Positions 7,401-15,669 of a stretch of 42,911 nucleotides of DNA are shown piece after piece; positions within the stretch are counted from its first letter, which is position 1; every line of letters begins with the position of its first letter. Both the position numbers and the translations under genes were made by a program. This stretch comes from Oscillospiraceae bacterium. Lineage in GTDB: Bacteria > Bacillota > Clostridia > Oscillospirales > Oscillospiraceae. The stretch lies in contig SVLR01000018.1 of NCBI GenBank assembly GCA_015067785.1, positions 1 to 42,911 of the forward strand, written 5' to 3'. The notes beneath the pieces are model-generated. The model was given only the letters and a program-made list of their open reading frames with translations, ran no database searches and was not told where the DNA came from.

Positions 7401-9705
7401 CGCAATGGACGAAAATAACTTAAAATCTGCGTTGGAGCTTACCACATCGGTCAGCGCCTTGTACCCTGAGGACGATACCCAAGTGGCCCACAAGACCATT
7501 GCCAATTATCATGGCAACCGTCTGCGTTATCATACGGAAAAGCTATTTGGTGAGGACCGGGAGATAGATGCTTTTGATGAGCAAATGATCGTACTGTGCC
7601 ATCGGGTATCGAAGACTCTGGTGGATGTCGTTCTTGGCGAGGAGCTGGTTCGTGGCGATAGTATGACACAGTATTCCCGGACAGTCACCGGAATTCAAAG
7701 CTTGTGTGGCTCAGAGGTCTTTGTAAAGATCCTTTCTGCTTTAGGTAAGGAGTCTCTTGACCGCGCGACCTATTATTACGGACGCATTGGCGGCACCAAG
7801 CGGGAAAATCTAAGTTACTTGCTTGCCCATTGCGCACCGGGTGCATCGGATTCTGCCGAAACGCTGGCAAAGCTACTGAAAGGCACAGACATCACGAAAA
7901 AGCGGCTCATTGAAGCGGCTATCTATAGCCCTGATTGGATCGATCTTATCGGGCAGTATCTGGACTTTAACGGCTTTAAGTCCGCTTGTTATTACTTTAT
8001 GGCCCATATGAACGAGCAGTTTGATGACCGTAAAAAAGCGGTGATCGCCCGCTTCACACCCCTTACCGACGAAGAACTGAATATGGGTGCCTTTGATATG
8101 GCTTGGTTTCGTAGCGCTTATGCACAGCTGGGTGAAAAGGACTTTGAGCTTATCTATGATGCCGCAAAGTATATCTCTGACGGCAGTAAGCACACCCGTG
8201 CCCGAAAATTTGCCGATGCCGCCCTTGGGAGACTGGATCGGGAGGCGACCGAGGCGGAAATCAAAGAAAAGCGGAATAAAGACTTGGTCATGGCCTATGC
8301 GGTTATCCCCTTAAGGGACGATGCTGATCTCTCTCACCGCTATTTCTTCCTGCAAAAGTTCCTGAAAGAAAGCCGTCAGTTTGGCGCTCAGCGGATAAAT
8401 AGCGAAAAGAAAGCAGTAGAGGCGGCGCTACGGAATTTGGCGACCAATGCCGGGTTCTCTGACACAATGCGCCTGACTCTGCGGATGGAGACCCAACTGG
8501 TTGAAGAAAATGCAGAGTTATTTACAGACCACACGGTTATGGAATGGACCTTCCGTTTGGCGGTTGACGAATTGGGGAATGCGGATGTTTTGTGCTTCAA
8601 GGATGGTAAACAGCTAAAATCCCTACCCGCAAAGGCAAAGAAGGAGCCTTATGTGCTTCAGCTTGCGGATATGAAAAAACAGCTCAATGAACAGTACCGA
8701 CGCACCCGTCGAATGTTCGAGCAGGCGATGGAGGACGGCGCTGTATTTTCACTGAGCGAGCTCATTGCATTGGCGCAAAATCCTGTTGTGAAGCCTATTC
8801 TGACAAAGCTGGTATTTTGCAATGAGGAACAGCTTGGTTTCTTTAACGGCGAAGCCCTTGTAGATCCGGACGGTACTGTGCTATCTGCCAACGGTGACGC
8901 GCAGCTTTGCGTTGCGCATCCCTACAACCTATACATATCCGGGGAATGGGTCAAATTCCCAAAATATATCTTTGACCACGAAATCGTTCAGCCCTTCCGT
9001 CAGGTATTCCGTGAACTCTATGTAAAAACGACTGACGAATTGGGCAGCTACCGTTCTGTGCGCTATGCCGGAAATCAGATCCAACCTCAAAAAGCAGCGG
9101 CATGCCTGAAGGAACGCCGTTGGGTGGCGGATGTGGACACGGGGCTTCAAAAGGTCTATTACCGGGAGGATATCGTAGCGACCATTTTCGCAATAGCGGA
9201 CTGGTTTACACCTGCAGATATTGAAGCGCCTACACTGGAATATGTGGCCTTCTACCACCGTAAGACCGGAGAAGAGCTTTTGATCGACGATATTCCTGAG
9301 GTGATTTTCTCTGAGGTGATGCGGGATGTGGATATGGCAGTCTCCGTTGCCCACGCTGGCGGTGTCGATCCCGAGACCAGCCATTCTACGGTAGAAATGC
9401 GTGCTGCGATCCTTGGTTTCACACTGCCGCTTTTGAGATTGCAAAATGTCAGTATCGACAGCCAACACGCACTTGTCCATGGCAAGCTGGCGCGCTATTC
9501 GATCCATCTTGGCAGCGGTGTAGTACACCAGATCGGTGGCACGATGCTTAGCGTATTGCCGGTCCATTCTCAGCATCGGGGCAGGATCTTCTTGCCGTTC
9601 GTAGATGAGGACCCGAAGACGGCAGAGATCATCTCTAAGGTGATCCTCTTTGCAGAGGACCATAAGCTGAAGGATCCCACCATTTTGTCCCAAATTACCC
9701 GCTAA
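4432..9705 (+). CDS. Giant DUF4132/DUF5724-like helical protein
   Basis: This 1757-residue cytosolic protein has no signal peptide and no membrane segment. Most of it looks alpha-helical. Around residues 505-610 the pattern resembles HEAT-like repeats (DKSYYTRHEAVKQLREMKL followed by similar units). The C-terminal block, with IHLGSGVVHQIGG and FLPFVDEDPKTAEIISKVI, resembles the conserved end of DUF4132-type proteins (MolR-like), recognised from memory. No WGR domain, Walker motif or known catalytic signature is visible. AAGGAGG lies seven bases before the ATG, and the stop of the beta-grasp gene is 12 bp upstream, so the two are co-transcribed and probably co-translated. The function is unknown. 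A scaffold or large adaptor that engages the small partner is one reading. Confidence 0.7.
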   Translation: MVSENELYAKRVELARGYAKTVAEREKRIAEKLQSIVPQSDISGNFTLQNVFYSLFAPAISSGKYTKPSDFFKKEMPWILEDLVPARLQNAFFYIADNIRDYSCTASLQSRSFRSDNYLHYLQRLGMLLVNFRLYGHLDADICDILTGNLSDETISYFRNKTIQTDMFIPEVLAYALDQEDPRLESIVYEIINGENGFTTVSHSLISGIVMSHNKRMHSALCRLLVAARLQEGLRQAICESADCGTKEAFFSILSTIAENDLIRYSSVKRAVGMWLGLMTEETRDLERVSAKSIELVLRCLKDDDFRAEALNSEDAMQIYISLWSTAFHSVEKAAVVLETVCKEGTHHQVLSAGYYVANLDDVLLQHSAAKVVLSRFPKQWDILAVYLSCFLRFHNIVSYHNAHNVPKKEQQFYFATEREGAEYCDWLIDLYGQMKKKELVFEPCIFPWHKVVLTRSELLEKAMTIAFITKDQGRIERLCPMLPEFGADYRSTYVQLLAQVDQTEPVRKALLAGLCDKSYYTRHEAVKQLREMKLRDDEYLAIEDMLRLRYEDLRSFATELLLKQEDGALCHSIGRLLSASKTEKRTAALDMLLQLRKQKDRAVVAENCLSYVRQIQQPTTQEQILIDQLLPKAAKPEKKQLFTLEDRYVPQIEADAFTMECIREFIHYFPDSKIEKQVLEGKTVVAKMLPKPEPCAAAQRAEKQLLSLSRFFVTHETEHFSTPWQGEMPISCWINHFTEFGNDDPAVPRMDLWERWQAENEVTVDDLVRIFVLMNAQAQKYDYLKRCAVYISDLFGAGFEREYICRYMEHLRRIVCCMLFKQLSRDVRARLAAAVGIWIARCLPEDMLLGCSGKPDSAEVPLPDHIHFADDRMRQAMVLQRKMRSASPGHFIAHPQIATFLYWLDIGRGELQKGLIPIAVCIYDRSFRATDQFMEENYGQKLSRTQATILDHIYGNLDRFLGEYMLPNMGTYLYARNYGLISDAALYCYAMDENNLKSALELTTSVSALYPEDDTQVAHKTIANYHGNRLRYHTEKLFGEDREIDAFDEQMIVLCHRVSKTLVDVVLGEELVRGDSMTQYSRTVTGIQSLCGSEVFVKILSALGKESLDRATYYYGRIGGTKRENLSYLLAHCAPGASDSAETLAKLLKGTDITKKRLIEAAIYSPDWIDLIGQYLDFNGFKSACYYFMAHMNEQFDDRKKAVIARFTPLTDEELNMGAFDMAWFRSAYAQLGEKDFELIYDAAKYISDGSKHTRARKFADAALGRLDREATEAEIKEKRNKDLVMAYAVIPLRDDADLSHRYFFLQKFLKESRQFGAQRINSEKKAVEAALRNLATNAGFSDTMRLTLRMETQLVEENAELFTDHTVMEWTFRLAVDELGNADVLCFKDGKQLKSLPAKAKKEPYVLQLADMKKQLNEQYRRTRRMFEQAMEDGAVFSLSELIALAQNPVVKPILTKLVFCNEEQLGFFNGEALVDPDGTVLSANGDAQLCVAHPYNLYISGEWVKFPKYIFDHEIVQPFRQVFRELYVKTTDELGSYRSVRYAGNQIQPQKAAACLKERRWVADVDTGLQKVYYREDIVATIFAIADWFTPADIEAPTLEYVAFYHRKTGEELLIDDIPEVIFSEVMRDVDMAVSVAHAGGVDPETSHSTVEMRAAILGFTLPLLRLQNVSIDSQHALVHGKLARYSIHLGSGVVHQIGGTMLSVLPVHSQHRGRIFLPFVDEDPKTAEIISKVILFAEDHKLKDPTILSQITR

Positions 9706-9753
9706 TTTGTTGCTGCTTTGTGGGTTACATTACTAATAATGTGAGGTTATTTT

Positions 9754-10266
9754 ATGAAGATCGCCATTATGGGCTACAGCGGGTCGGGGAAATCTACCTT
9801 GGCGCGGAAGTTGGTAGAAAAATATAATATCCCTGTTCTCCATTTCGATGCGGTGCAGTTTTTACCCGGTTGGGAGATTCGCAGTCAAGAAGAAAAGGAG
9901 AAAATGACCGAGGCATTTATGGATAGTAACGACGCTTGGGTCATCGACGGCAACTACTCCAAGCTAAGCTTTGACCGTCGCGTGGAGGAGGCGGACGAGA
10001 TTGTGATCCTTCTTTTTAACCGCTTTTCCTGTCTGTATCGCGCCTGGCGCAGATCTATTGTCTACAAGGGCAAGACCCGCCCGGATATGGGGGAGGGTTG
10101 CAAAGAAAAATATGATTTAGAATTTATGAAATGGATCCTCTGGAAAGGCCGCAGCAAAAAGACGCGGGACCTATATAAAAGTGTAATTACAAAATACGGT
10201 GATAAGGTCGCCATTATCAGAAATCAAAAACAGTTAGATGCCTACATACGATCGAAAGGACTTTGA
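9754..10266 (+). CDS. P-loop nucleotide kinase-like protein (FlaR/topology-modulation type)
   Basis: The 170-residue protein has Walker A GYSGSGKST at 7-15, HFDAVQFLPGWE (about 30-41) and VIDGNYSK (about 63-70). This layout is that of the adenylate-kinase-like family annotated as DNA topology modulation protein FlaR. Basic residues near RAWRRS (about 91-96) would form the lid or phosphate site. Such proteins are presumed small-molecule kinases; the topology label is historical. It starts 48 bp after the DUF4132-like gene, with GTGAGG upstream, and its stop abuts the MazG-like gene. Confidence 0.8.
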   Translation: MKIAIMGYSGSGKSTLARKLVEKYNIPVLHFDAVQFLPGWEIRSQEEKEKMTEAFMDSNDAWVIDGNYSKLSFDRRVEEADEIVILLFNRFSCLYRAWRRSIVYKGKTRPDMGEGCKEKYDLEFMKWILWKGRSKKTRDLYKSVITKYGDKVAIIRNQKQLDAYIRSKGL

Positions 10267-10280
10267 AAGGAATGAGAGAA

Positions 10281-10616
10281 ATGAAGCTGTCAATCGAGGA
10301 CTTGCAGGCGTACCTTTTTGACCACTATGGTGGATGGGCAACCGAGCAAAGTATGTTTATGAAGCTTGTGGAGGAGATCGGTGAGGTTGCAGAGGTGCTG
10401 AACAAACGAGCTGGCAGAAAGGCCACCGATGAAGAAGATTTGCAAGAGCAACTTGGTGCGGAGCTGGCGGATATGATTCACTATATTGTTGCCATTGCAG
10501 CGATCAATGACATCAATCTTGCAAGGATCATTGTGGAAAAGGATCGAAAAGCCTCTGTTAAGTACAAACATAAAACCAATTTTGAGACTTTTTTATTTAC
10601 CCAAAATCATACATAA
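10281..10616 (+). CDS. MazG-like nucleotide pyrophosphohydrolase
   Basis: The 111-residue all-helical protein carries the MazG/dUTPase-like metal-binding pattern EEIGE (31-35) plus ELADMIHY (61-68). The family hydrolyses (d)NTPs to (d)NMP and pyrophosphate, often as housecleaning of aberrant nucleotides. The ATG at 10281 was chosen because AAAGGA lies 9 bases upstream, whereas an in-frame ATG at 10272 directly abuts that site. It sits between a nucleotide-kinase-like gene and an amidohydrolase, consistent with a nucleotide-processing trio. The actual substrate cannot be read from the sequence. Confidence 0.8.
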   Translation: MKLSIEDLQAYLFDHYGGWATEQSMFMKLVEEIGEVAEVLNKRAGRKATDEEDLQEQLGAELADMIHYIVAIAAINDINLARIIVEKDRKASVKYKHKTNFETFLFTQNHT

Positions 10617-10629
10617 AGGAGAGAAAAAG

Positions 10630-11781
10630 ATGATTCTTATTAAAAACGGACATATTAAGCCCATCGTTGGCGCAGAGCTGGAAAATGGCTCTATTCTCAT
10701 TGATAATGGTAAAATCGTTGCGATCGGTGAAACACTGGAAGTACCTACGGATGTGGATATAATCGACGCAGGCGGACGGCTGGTAACGCCCGGCTGTGTC
10801 GAAGCCCATTGCCATATCGGTCTTCATAATCAGAGCATGCGTTGGGAGGGCGCGGACTATAATGAATCCGCCGATCCTATCACGCCCCATATGCGCGCCA
10901 TCGATGCTTTTAATCCTATGGATCCTGCCCTCGGCGAAGCCATCCGTGGCGGCGTAACTACCGCGTGTACAGGCCCCGGCAGTGCGAATGTTGTTGGCGG
11001 CACTTTTATGATCGCGAAGCTTTACGGCAAGCGGGCAGATAAAATGGCGATGGTGGAAAACGCGGCCATGAAATGCGCCTTTGGTGAGAATCCTAAGAGT
11101 GTTTACGGTCAGAATAAGAAGACGCCCAAAACCCGGATGGCAACCGCAGCTCTGCTTCGTGAACTGCTCTTTAAGGCAAAGGATTACCTTGCCGAAAAGG
11201 AAGCGGGCAAAGAGCCGAAATTTGATATGAAGTTAGAGGCAATGCTGCCGGTAATGCGAGGCGAGATCCCTCTCAAGGCCCACGCCCACCGGGCAGACGA
11301 TATTTTTACATCCATCCGTATCGCAAAGGAATTTGGTGTAAAGCTGACCCTTGATCACTGCACGGAAGGTGCGCTCATTGCTGATGAGCTGGCGGAGGAG
11401 TGCTATCCTGCGCTGGTTGGTCCTACGATGACCAATAAGACAAAGCCGGAGCTTCGCAATAAGAGCTTTGAGACACCAGGCGTACTGCACGATGCCGGTG
11501 TGAAGATCTGCATCATCACCGATGCCCCGGTCATCACGCTGGAAAACTTACCTATGTGCGCCGGTCTTGCAGCTCAGGCTGGACTGCCTATGGAGGCTGC
11601 TTGGCGGGCAATTACCATCAACCCCGCAGAGGTTTTGGGCGTTGCTGACCGCATCGGCAGCTTAGAGCCGGGTAAGGATGCGGATATCGTCATCTGGACA
11701 GCTGACCCCCTGACCACCATCGGCGGCGAAGCTTATATGACATTTATTGACGGAAAAATCGCATACACCGCTGAAGCATAA
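10630..11781 (+). CDS. Metal-dependent amidohydrolase (imidazolonepropionase-like)
   Basis: The 383-residue TIM-barrel amidohydrolase shows the full metal ligand set. This is HxH at H60/H62 (EAHCHIG), H218/H220 (HAHRADD), H243 (LDHC) and D298 (ITDAPV). The C-terminal GKDADIVIW and a small N-terminal beta-domain (ILIDNGKIVAIGE) are also typical. It resembles the imidazolonepropionase-related group found in many Clostridia; the substrate is unknown. The start follows AAAGGAGAG, 8 bases upstream; a longer in-frame reading from 10486 would run through the MazG-like gene and is rejected. It is the last gene of the rightward cluster. Confidence 0.85.
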   Translation: MILIKNGHIKPIVGAELENGSILIDNGKIVAIGETLEVPTDVDIIDAGGRLVTPGCVEAHCHIGLHNQSMRWEGADYNESADPITPHMRAIDAFNPMDPALGEAIRGGVTTACTGPGSANVVGGTFMIAKLYGKRADKMAMVENAAMKCAFGENPKSVYGQNKKTPKTRMATAALLRELLFKAKDYLAEKEAGKEPKFDMKLEAMLPVMRGEIPLKAHAHRADDIFTSIRIAKEFGVKLTLDHCTEGALIADELAEECYPALVGPTMTNKTKPELRNKSFETPGVLHDAGVKICIITDAPVITLENLPMCAGLAAQAGLPMEAAWRAITINPAEVLGVADRIGSLEPGKDADIVIWTADPLTTIGGEAYMTFIDGKIAYTAEA

Positions 11782-11787
11782 TAAGAG

Positions 11788-11819
11788 AACGCCTCCCAAT
11801 TTCGGGAGGCGTTTCGTTA
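11788..11819. terminator. Bidirectional terminator, amidohydrolase / VWA lipoprotein
   Basis: A 10 bp stem AACGCCTCCC/GGGAGGCGTT (11788-11797/11804-11813) lies between convergent genes, followed by TCGTTAT. Confidence 0.7.
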
Positions 11820-13097
11820 TTGCGTATTTAATGCCGGGTCATCCTTCCAGTAGATGGGGGCATCAAACTGACCGGTATGGTAGCCTTTTACAAGGCGGAC
11901 AAGCATTGAGTTAAGAAGCTCTACCGTTGCATTGGGAAGTCCGGGGTCATGGTGATCATTACCAATGCCGGAATCGTTGGTTACAAATATGAAGGTGCCG
12001 CCGGTGTAGATGGCTGCCTGACGCATCGTATACTCTGTCAGCTCTGCCGCACCGCTGCAAATAATGGGGGAGATGCGGATTCCCTTTTCGGCAGCAGAGA
12101 GAACTGCGCTCTTAAATTTCTCCTGATGCTTTGCCTCTTCGTGGGCAGGGGCATCAAGCACATGGAAAATCAGCTTTGTAGTCACGCCAGTGCTCCATTG
12201 CTTGCCAACGGCCATCTCAAGGGCAGCATCTACAGCTTCAGGATAATCACCGCCGCCATCGGGCTGCTGACTATCAAGGGCGGCTTGCTGCTTTTGCATA
12301 CCGGATTGCGTGGTCACATCCACAAAGTCGTAATAATCAAAAGGCACTTGATCGTCGGTGTCCCGGTAGAAGAGAAGTGCAAGCTTGATGGTGGCTTGTG
12401 TATCATTTTGGGCGATTTTGGAGATAACATCCGCAAGCTCTGCTTTTAGGAAGTGAAGCTCGTCACCCATTGAGCCAGTCACATCCACTACAAACATCAG
12501 CTCTATTACATTTCGTTTTTCTGCAGCGCCGTCAAGTACCACGGAGAGATCCTTTTGCTCTGCGGTAAAGGCTGCCTCTGCGCTTGCACTGCCGCTGCTG
12601 ACATGGACAGAGCCTGCGTCTTCGGTTGTAAATAGGTATGCCTCTCCGTTTGCGTTGGAAATAGCGGAGAACACGGCATTTCCGTTACTGTCAATAGCAG
12701 TTACTTTTGCGCCTGCAACGGCTTGCTCGCCATTTGTAACGGTGACTTTTACCCGCTTAATGGAGTTGAGGTCCCAATCATTGCTGTCGTCGGTGTACTT
12801 ATGGAACTTCCCGGGTTCGGTTTCTCCGGGAGTCTGACAAAAAAGCTCCTGCCACATAGTATAATTGTCATTATCGTTCCAGGCACCTGCGGTGATCATA
12901 CCCGCAGGCAGCGTGACTGCACTTTTGGTAGGCGCATTGCCGTCAGGTGCGACATCTTCTTCTGCAGCTTCGCCGGATGCAATCGAATCCTTGTAAGAGC
13001 CCAGATAGCCATCGGCCGGCGCGCCGGCGCAGGCAGTCAAAGACAAGAGAAGTGTCATTACTAATATAAAAGATAGAATCTTTTTATGACTTTTCAT
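11817..13097 (-). CDS. Secreted VWA-domain lipoprotein
   Basis: This 426-residue lipoprotein has a basic N-terminus, a hydrophobic stretch and lipobox LTAC with the lipidated Cys at 23. An acidic, low-complexity linker follows. Residues about 115-190 look like a carboxypeptidase-regulatory or Ig-like beta domain (VKVTVTNGEQAVAGAKVTAI). From about 197 there is a von Willebrand A domain with a MIDAS-type DVTGSMGD (D205, T207, S209), where Thr replaces the first Ser of the usual DxSxS. GGDYPEAVDAAL and VLDAPAH fit later conserved blocks. It is anchored on the outer face of the membrane, probably binding a protein ligand through a divalent ion. AAGGAGGAG precedes the ATG, and it has its own promoter. 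Confidence 0.85.
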   Translation of the reverse strand: MKSHKKILSFILVMTLLLSLTACAGAPADGYLGSYKDSIASGEAAEEDVAPDGNAPTKSAVTLPAGMITAGAWNDNDNYTMWQELFCQTPGETEPGKFHKYTDDSNDWDLNSIKRVKVTVTNGEQAVAGAKVTAIDSNGNAVFSAISNANGEAYLFTTEDAGSVHVSSGSASAEAAFTAEQKDLSVVLDGAAEKRNVIELMFVVDVTGSMGDELHFLKAELADVISKIAQNDTQATIKLALLFYRDTDDQVPFDYYDFVDVTTQSGMQKQQAALDSQQPDGGGDYPEAVDAALEMAVGKQWSTGVTTKLIFHVLDAPAHEEAKHQEKFKSAVLSAAEKGIRISPIICSGAAELTEYTMRQAAIYTGGTFIFVTNDSGIGNDHHDPGLPNATVELLNSMLVRLVKGYHTGQFDAPIYWKDDPALNTQ

Positions 13098-13141
13098 AAC
13101 CGCTCCTCCTTAATTTACGATCAGCGATATTCACTATTTAC

Positions 13142-13170
13142 ACTATACCGCGATTTTCTCTTTTTGACAA
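13142..13170 (-). promoter_or_regulatory. Promoter of the VWA lipoprotein gene
   Basis: On the minus strand TTGTCA (13170-13165), 17 bp and TATAGT (13147-13142) are arranged back to back with the MFS promoter. Confidence 0.65.
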
Positions 13171-13215
13171 GAGGTTTGCCTGCATTTTAATGGATTGGAG
13201 GAAGCTGTGGCAACC

Positions 13216-13245
13216 TTGACAAAGAGGGGATAGCGGTGCTAAAAT
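13216..13245 (+). promoter_or_regulatory. Promoter of the MFS-mutY pair
   Basis: TTGACA (13216-13221), 18 bp and TAAAAT (13240-13245) lie 35 bp upstream of the MFS ATG. Confidence 0.7.
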
Positions 13246-13279
13246 ATAGAAAAAACTTTTGTTAGGTCGTGAGTAATCA

Positions 13280-14518
13280 ATGACATATAAATTAACGGAT
13301 AAAAAGAGCATCCGGCTGCTGACGGTTCTTGGCTGGATGATCTATTTTTCCAGCTATATCACCCGGCTGAATTTCGGCGCAATATTGGTGGAGTTTATCC
13401 AGTCCGAGGGCGTTATGAAGTCAGCCGCCTCCGCTATCACCACAGCACTCTTTATTACCTACGGTGTCGGTCAGCTCGTAAGCGGTTTTCTGGGTGACCG
13501 CATATCTCCGCGACTGCTGATTTTCAGTGGACTTTTGATAGCATCTTTCTGTAATGTGATCATGCCCTTGGTATCTCCTTCCATTCCTGCAATGGCGGTA
13601 GTATGGGGCGTAAACGGCATGGCGCAGGCGATGATGTGGCCGCCTCTTGTGAAGATCTGTGCCAGTTCGCTTAGAGGAGAGGACTATAACCGACTGATGC
13701 CGGTCATCGGTACAAGCTGTGCTGCTGCAACCATAGCGGTCTACCTGATATCTCCGCTGGTTATCAGCTTTTCCGGTTGGAAACTGGTATTCTATATTGC
13801 AGCAGCAGTAGCGACAGTGGCTGCTTTTTTGTGGTTTGTTGTTACGGCCCCGCTGTTGAAAAATATCTCCTTTGTTCCTGCCAAATTGGAGGAGAAGAAG
13901 GAAAAAGAGATGACTGCCAATAAGGCAGCATGGAAGCTTTTGCCCATCATTTTGCTGAGCATTGCTATGTTAGGGATTCTGCGTGATGGCATCACTACTT
14001 GGATGCCTACTTTTATTTCTGAGACATTTAAGGTGGAGAGTACTGTCTCCATTTTGACCGGTGTTGCTATTCCTGCTACCCATATGTTCATTGGACTGAC
14101 TACCTATAAGGTTTTGGTTGCAATGAAGCGGGATGCCTTTGCAGCCATTGCCCTGTACTTTGCAATTACAACAGGCTTTTTATTACTGCTATGGATCTCC
14201 GGTACCAACTCTATGGTGCTCTCCACTCTGTTTATTGCGCTTGGAAGCGGCGGCCTTCACGGTATTAATTCTCTGCAGACATACTATCTGCCGGAACTTT
14301 TGGGTGGCACCGGAAAAATATCCTTCTATGCGGGACTGATCAATTCTGCGACCTATGTGGGAAGCGCCTTGTCTACCTACTTGTTTGCTGTGATCTCAGA
14401 AGTTCATGGCTGGGATGCGACCATCATCTCTTGGGTCATTTTTGCTGCATTGGGACTTTTGCTTACGACGATCTGTATGGTCTCACTCCGTAAAAACGGT
14501 AATGTAGGTAGGGTGTAA
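13280..14518 (+). CDS. MFS transporter (OPA/GlpT-like)
   Basis: The 412-residue protein has about 12 hydrophobic segments and a cytoplasmic central loop rich in Lys/Glu (about 205-222, KLEEKKEKEM). GVGQLVSGFLGDRISPR (about 60-76) is the MFS motif A region. YITRLNFG near TM1 resembles the organophosphate:anion antiporter/GlpT branch. The substrate cannot be inferred. The ribosome site is weak (TTAGG at long spacing). The stop codon is one base before the mutY ATG, so the two are co-translated, although no functional link is obvious. Confidence 0.85.
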   Translation: MTYKLTDKKSIRLLTVLGWMIYFSSYITRLNFGAILVEFIQSEGVMKSAASAITTALFITYGVGQLVSGFLGDRISPRLLIFSGLLIASFCNVIMPLVSPSIPAMAVVWGVNGMAQAMMWPPLVKICASSLRGEDYNRLMPVIGTSCAAATIAVYLISPLVISFSGWKLVFYIAAAVATVAAFLWFVVTAPLLKNISFVPAKLEEKKEKEMTANKAAWKLLPIILLSIAMLGILRDGITTWMPTFISETFKVESTVSILTGVAIPATHMFIGLTTYKVLVAMKRDAFAAIALYFAITTGFLLLLWISGTNSMVLSTLFIALGSGGLHGINSLQTYYLPELLGGTGKISFYAGLINSATYVGSALSTYLFAVISEVHGWDATIISWVIFAALGLLLTTICMVSLRKNGNVGRV

Positions 14519-14519
14519 T

Positions 14520-15563
14520 ATGGACGAGATATATCGTGCATTACCCGGCACTTTGCTTCCTTGGTATCATCTTAATCACCGTCAGCTTCCTTGGCGTGGA
14601 GATAAAGAGCCATATCACATTTGGTTGTCTGAAATTATGCTCCAGCAGACCCGTGTGGAGGCTGTTCGCGGCTACTACACCCGTTTTTTGGATGCGCTGC
14701 CAACCATTGAAATGCTTGCGGATGCGGACGACGAGCTTCTTCATAAGCTTTGGGAGGGACTTGGTTATTACAGCCGCGTCCGCAATCTAAAAAAGGCGGC
14801 AAATGTTATTATGCGAGACTATGATGGTGTATTCCCGCGGGTTTATGATAATGTGCTGTCTTTGCCGGGTATCGGACCCTATACCGCTGGAGCCATCTGT
14901 TCTATTGCATTTGGTCAGCCTACACCGGCAGTAGATGGCAATGTGCTGCGCGTGATCTCAAGACTTACCGACGATGATACCCCTACTGATACACCCCATT
15001 TCCGCAAGAATGTGGAAAGGAAGCTTGCATCTGCATACCCGAAGGAAGCCGGAGACTTTACCCAAGCCCTTATGGAGCTTGGTGCAACGGTTTGCGGACC
15101 AAACCGAGCGCCGGACTGTACTGCCTGCCCTTGCAAAGCATTCTGTAAAGGAAAGCACCGTGCAATTGAGCTTCCCAAACGAACTCCCAAACGACCCAAA
15201 AGGGAAGAGGAGCGGACGGTGTTTGTCGTTGCCTGCGGTGATAGATACGCTCTGACAAAACGCCCGGAAAAAGGATTGCTTGCAGGCCTTTGGCAGTTTC
15301 CGGATGCCATAGGAGCATTTACCGGACAAAAGGCAATTGATGTAGCAGGGGAGCTGGGCTTCAGGGTCAGTAACCTTTTATTTGAGGTGGAAAAGACCCA
15401 CATATTTACCCATATTGTGTGGAAAATGCGGGGCATTTATCTGCAGGCTTCAGCCCTGCGTCCCGAGTACACATGGCTGACAATGGAAGAAATTCGCGAT
15501 AGCGCGGCGCTGCCCACTGCCTATCGGCAATTTTTTGAGGAAATTTTTGAGGAAATAAGATAA
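14520..15563 (+). CDS. mutY: A/G-specific adenine glycosylase MutY
   Basis: The 347-residue base-excision repair enzyme removes adenine mispaired with 8-oxoG. Visible are LSEIMLQQTRV with catalytic Glu38, the helix-hairpin-helix LPGIGPYTAGAI (about 119-130) and VDGNVLRV with catalytic Asp139. A [4Fe-4S] cluster motif has cysteines at about 192, 200, 203 and 209 (C-x7-C-x2-C-x5-C, one residue longer in the first gap than the E. coli enzyme). The C-terminal third (about 233-345) is the NUDIX-like 8-oxoG recognition domain. The ribosome site lies inside the end of the MFS gene. A terminator follows. Confidence 0.95.
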   Translation: MDEIYRALPGTLLPWYHLNHRQLPWRGDKEPYHIWLSEIMLQQTRVEAVRGYYTRFLDALPTIEMLADADDELLHKLWEGLGYYSRVRNLKKAANVIMRDYDGVFPRVYDNVLSLPGIGPYTAGAICSIAFGQPTPAVDGNVLRVISRLTDDDTPTDTPHFRKNVERKLASAYPKEAGDFTQALMELGATVCGPNRAPDCTACPCKAFCKGKHRAIELPKRTPKRPKREEERTVFVVACGDRYALTKRPEKGLLAGLWQFPDAIGAFTGQKAIDVAGELGFRVSNLLFEVEKTHIFTHIVWKMRGIYLQASALRPEYTWLTMEEIRDSAALPTAYRQFFEEIFEEIR

Positions 15564-15592
15564 GAGAGGTGCATTTTGCATCTCTCTTTTTT
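15564..15592 (+). terminator. Terminator after mutY
   Basis: A 10 bp stem GAGAGGTGCA/TGCATCTCTC with one G-T pair and a TTTT loop is followed by a T-rich run. Confidence 0.8.
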
Positions 15593-15600
15593 CGTTTCGG

Positions 15601-15629
15601 TTGACTTTATGCCCCTTGACGGGTATAAT
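15601..15629 (+). promoter_or_regulatory. Promoter of the topoisomerase operon
   Basis: TTGACT (15601-15606), 17 bp and TATAAT (15624-15629) lie 40 bp upstream of the parE-like ATG. Confidence 0.75.
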
Positions 15630-15669
15630 AATCTTGTGAAATTATGTAGATATTGGCAGGTGTGCGAAT

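Noticed and set aside
8929..9693. Minus-strand open frame of 254 codons inside the DUF4132-like gene.
   Set aside because: It lies wholly within a clearly coding frame on the other strand, has no ribosome site or recognisable family, and is a frame shadow.
10486..10629. N-terminal extension of the amidohydrolase by 48 codons.
   Set aside because: It overlaps the MazG-like gene and lacks a ribosome site, while the ATG at 10630 has AAAGGAGAG and begins the conserved beta-domain.
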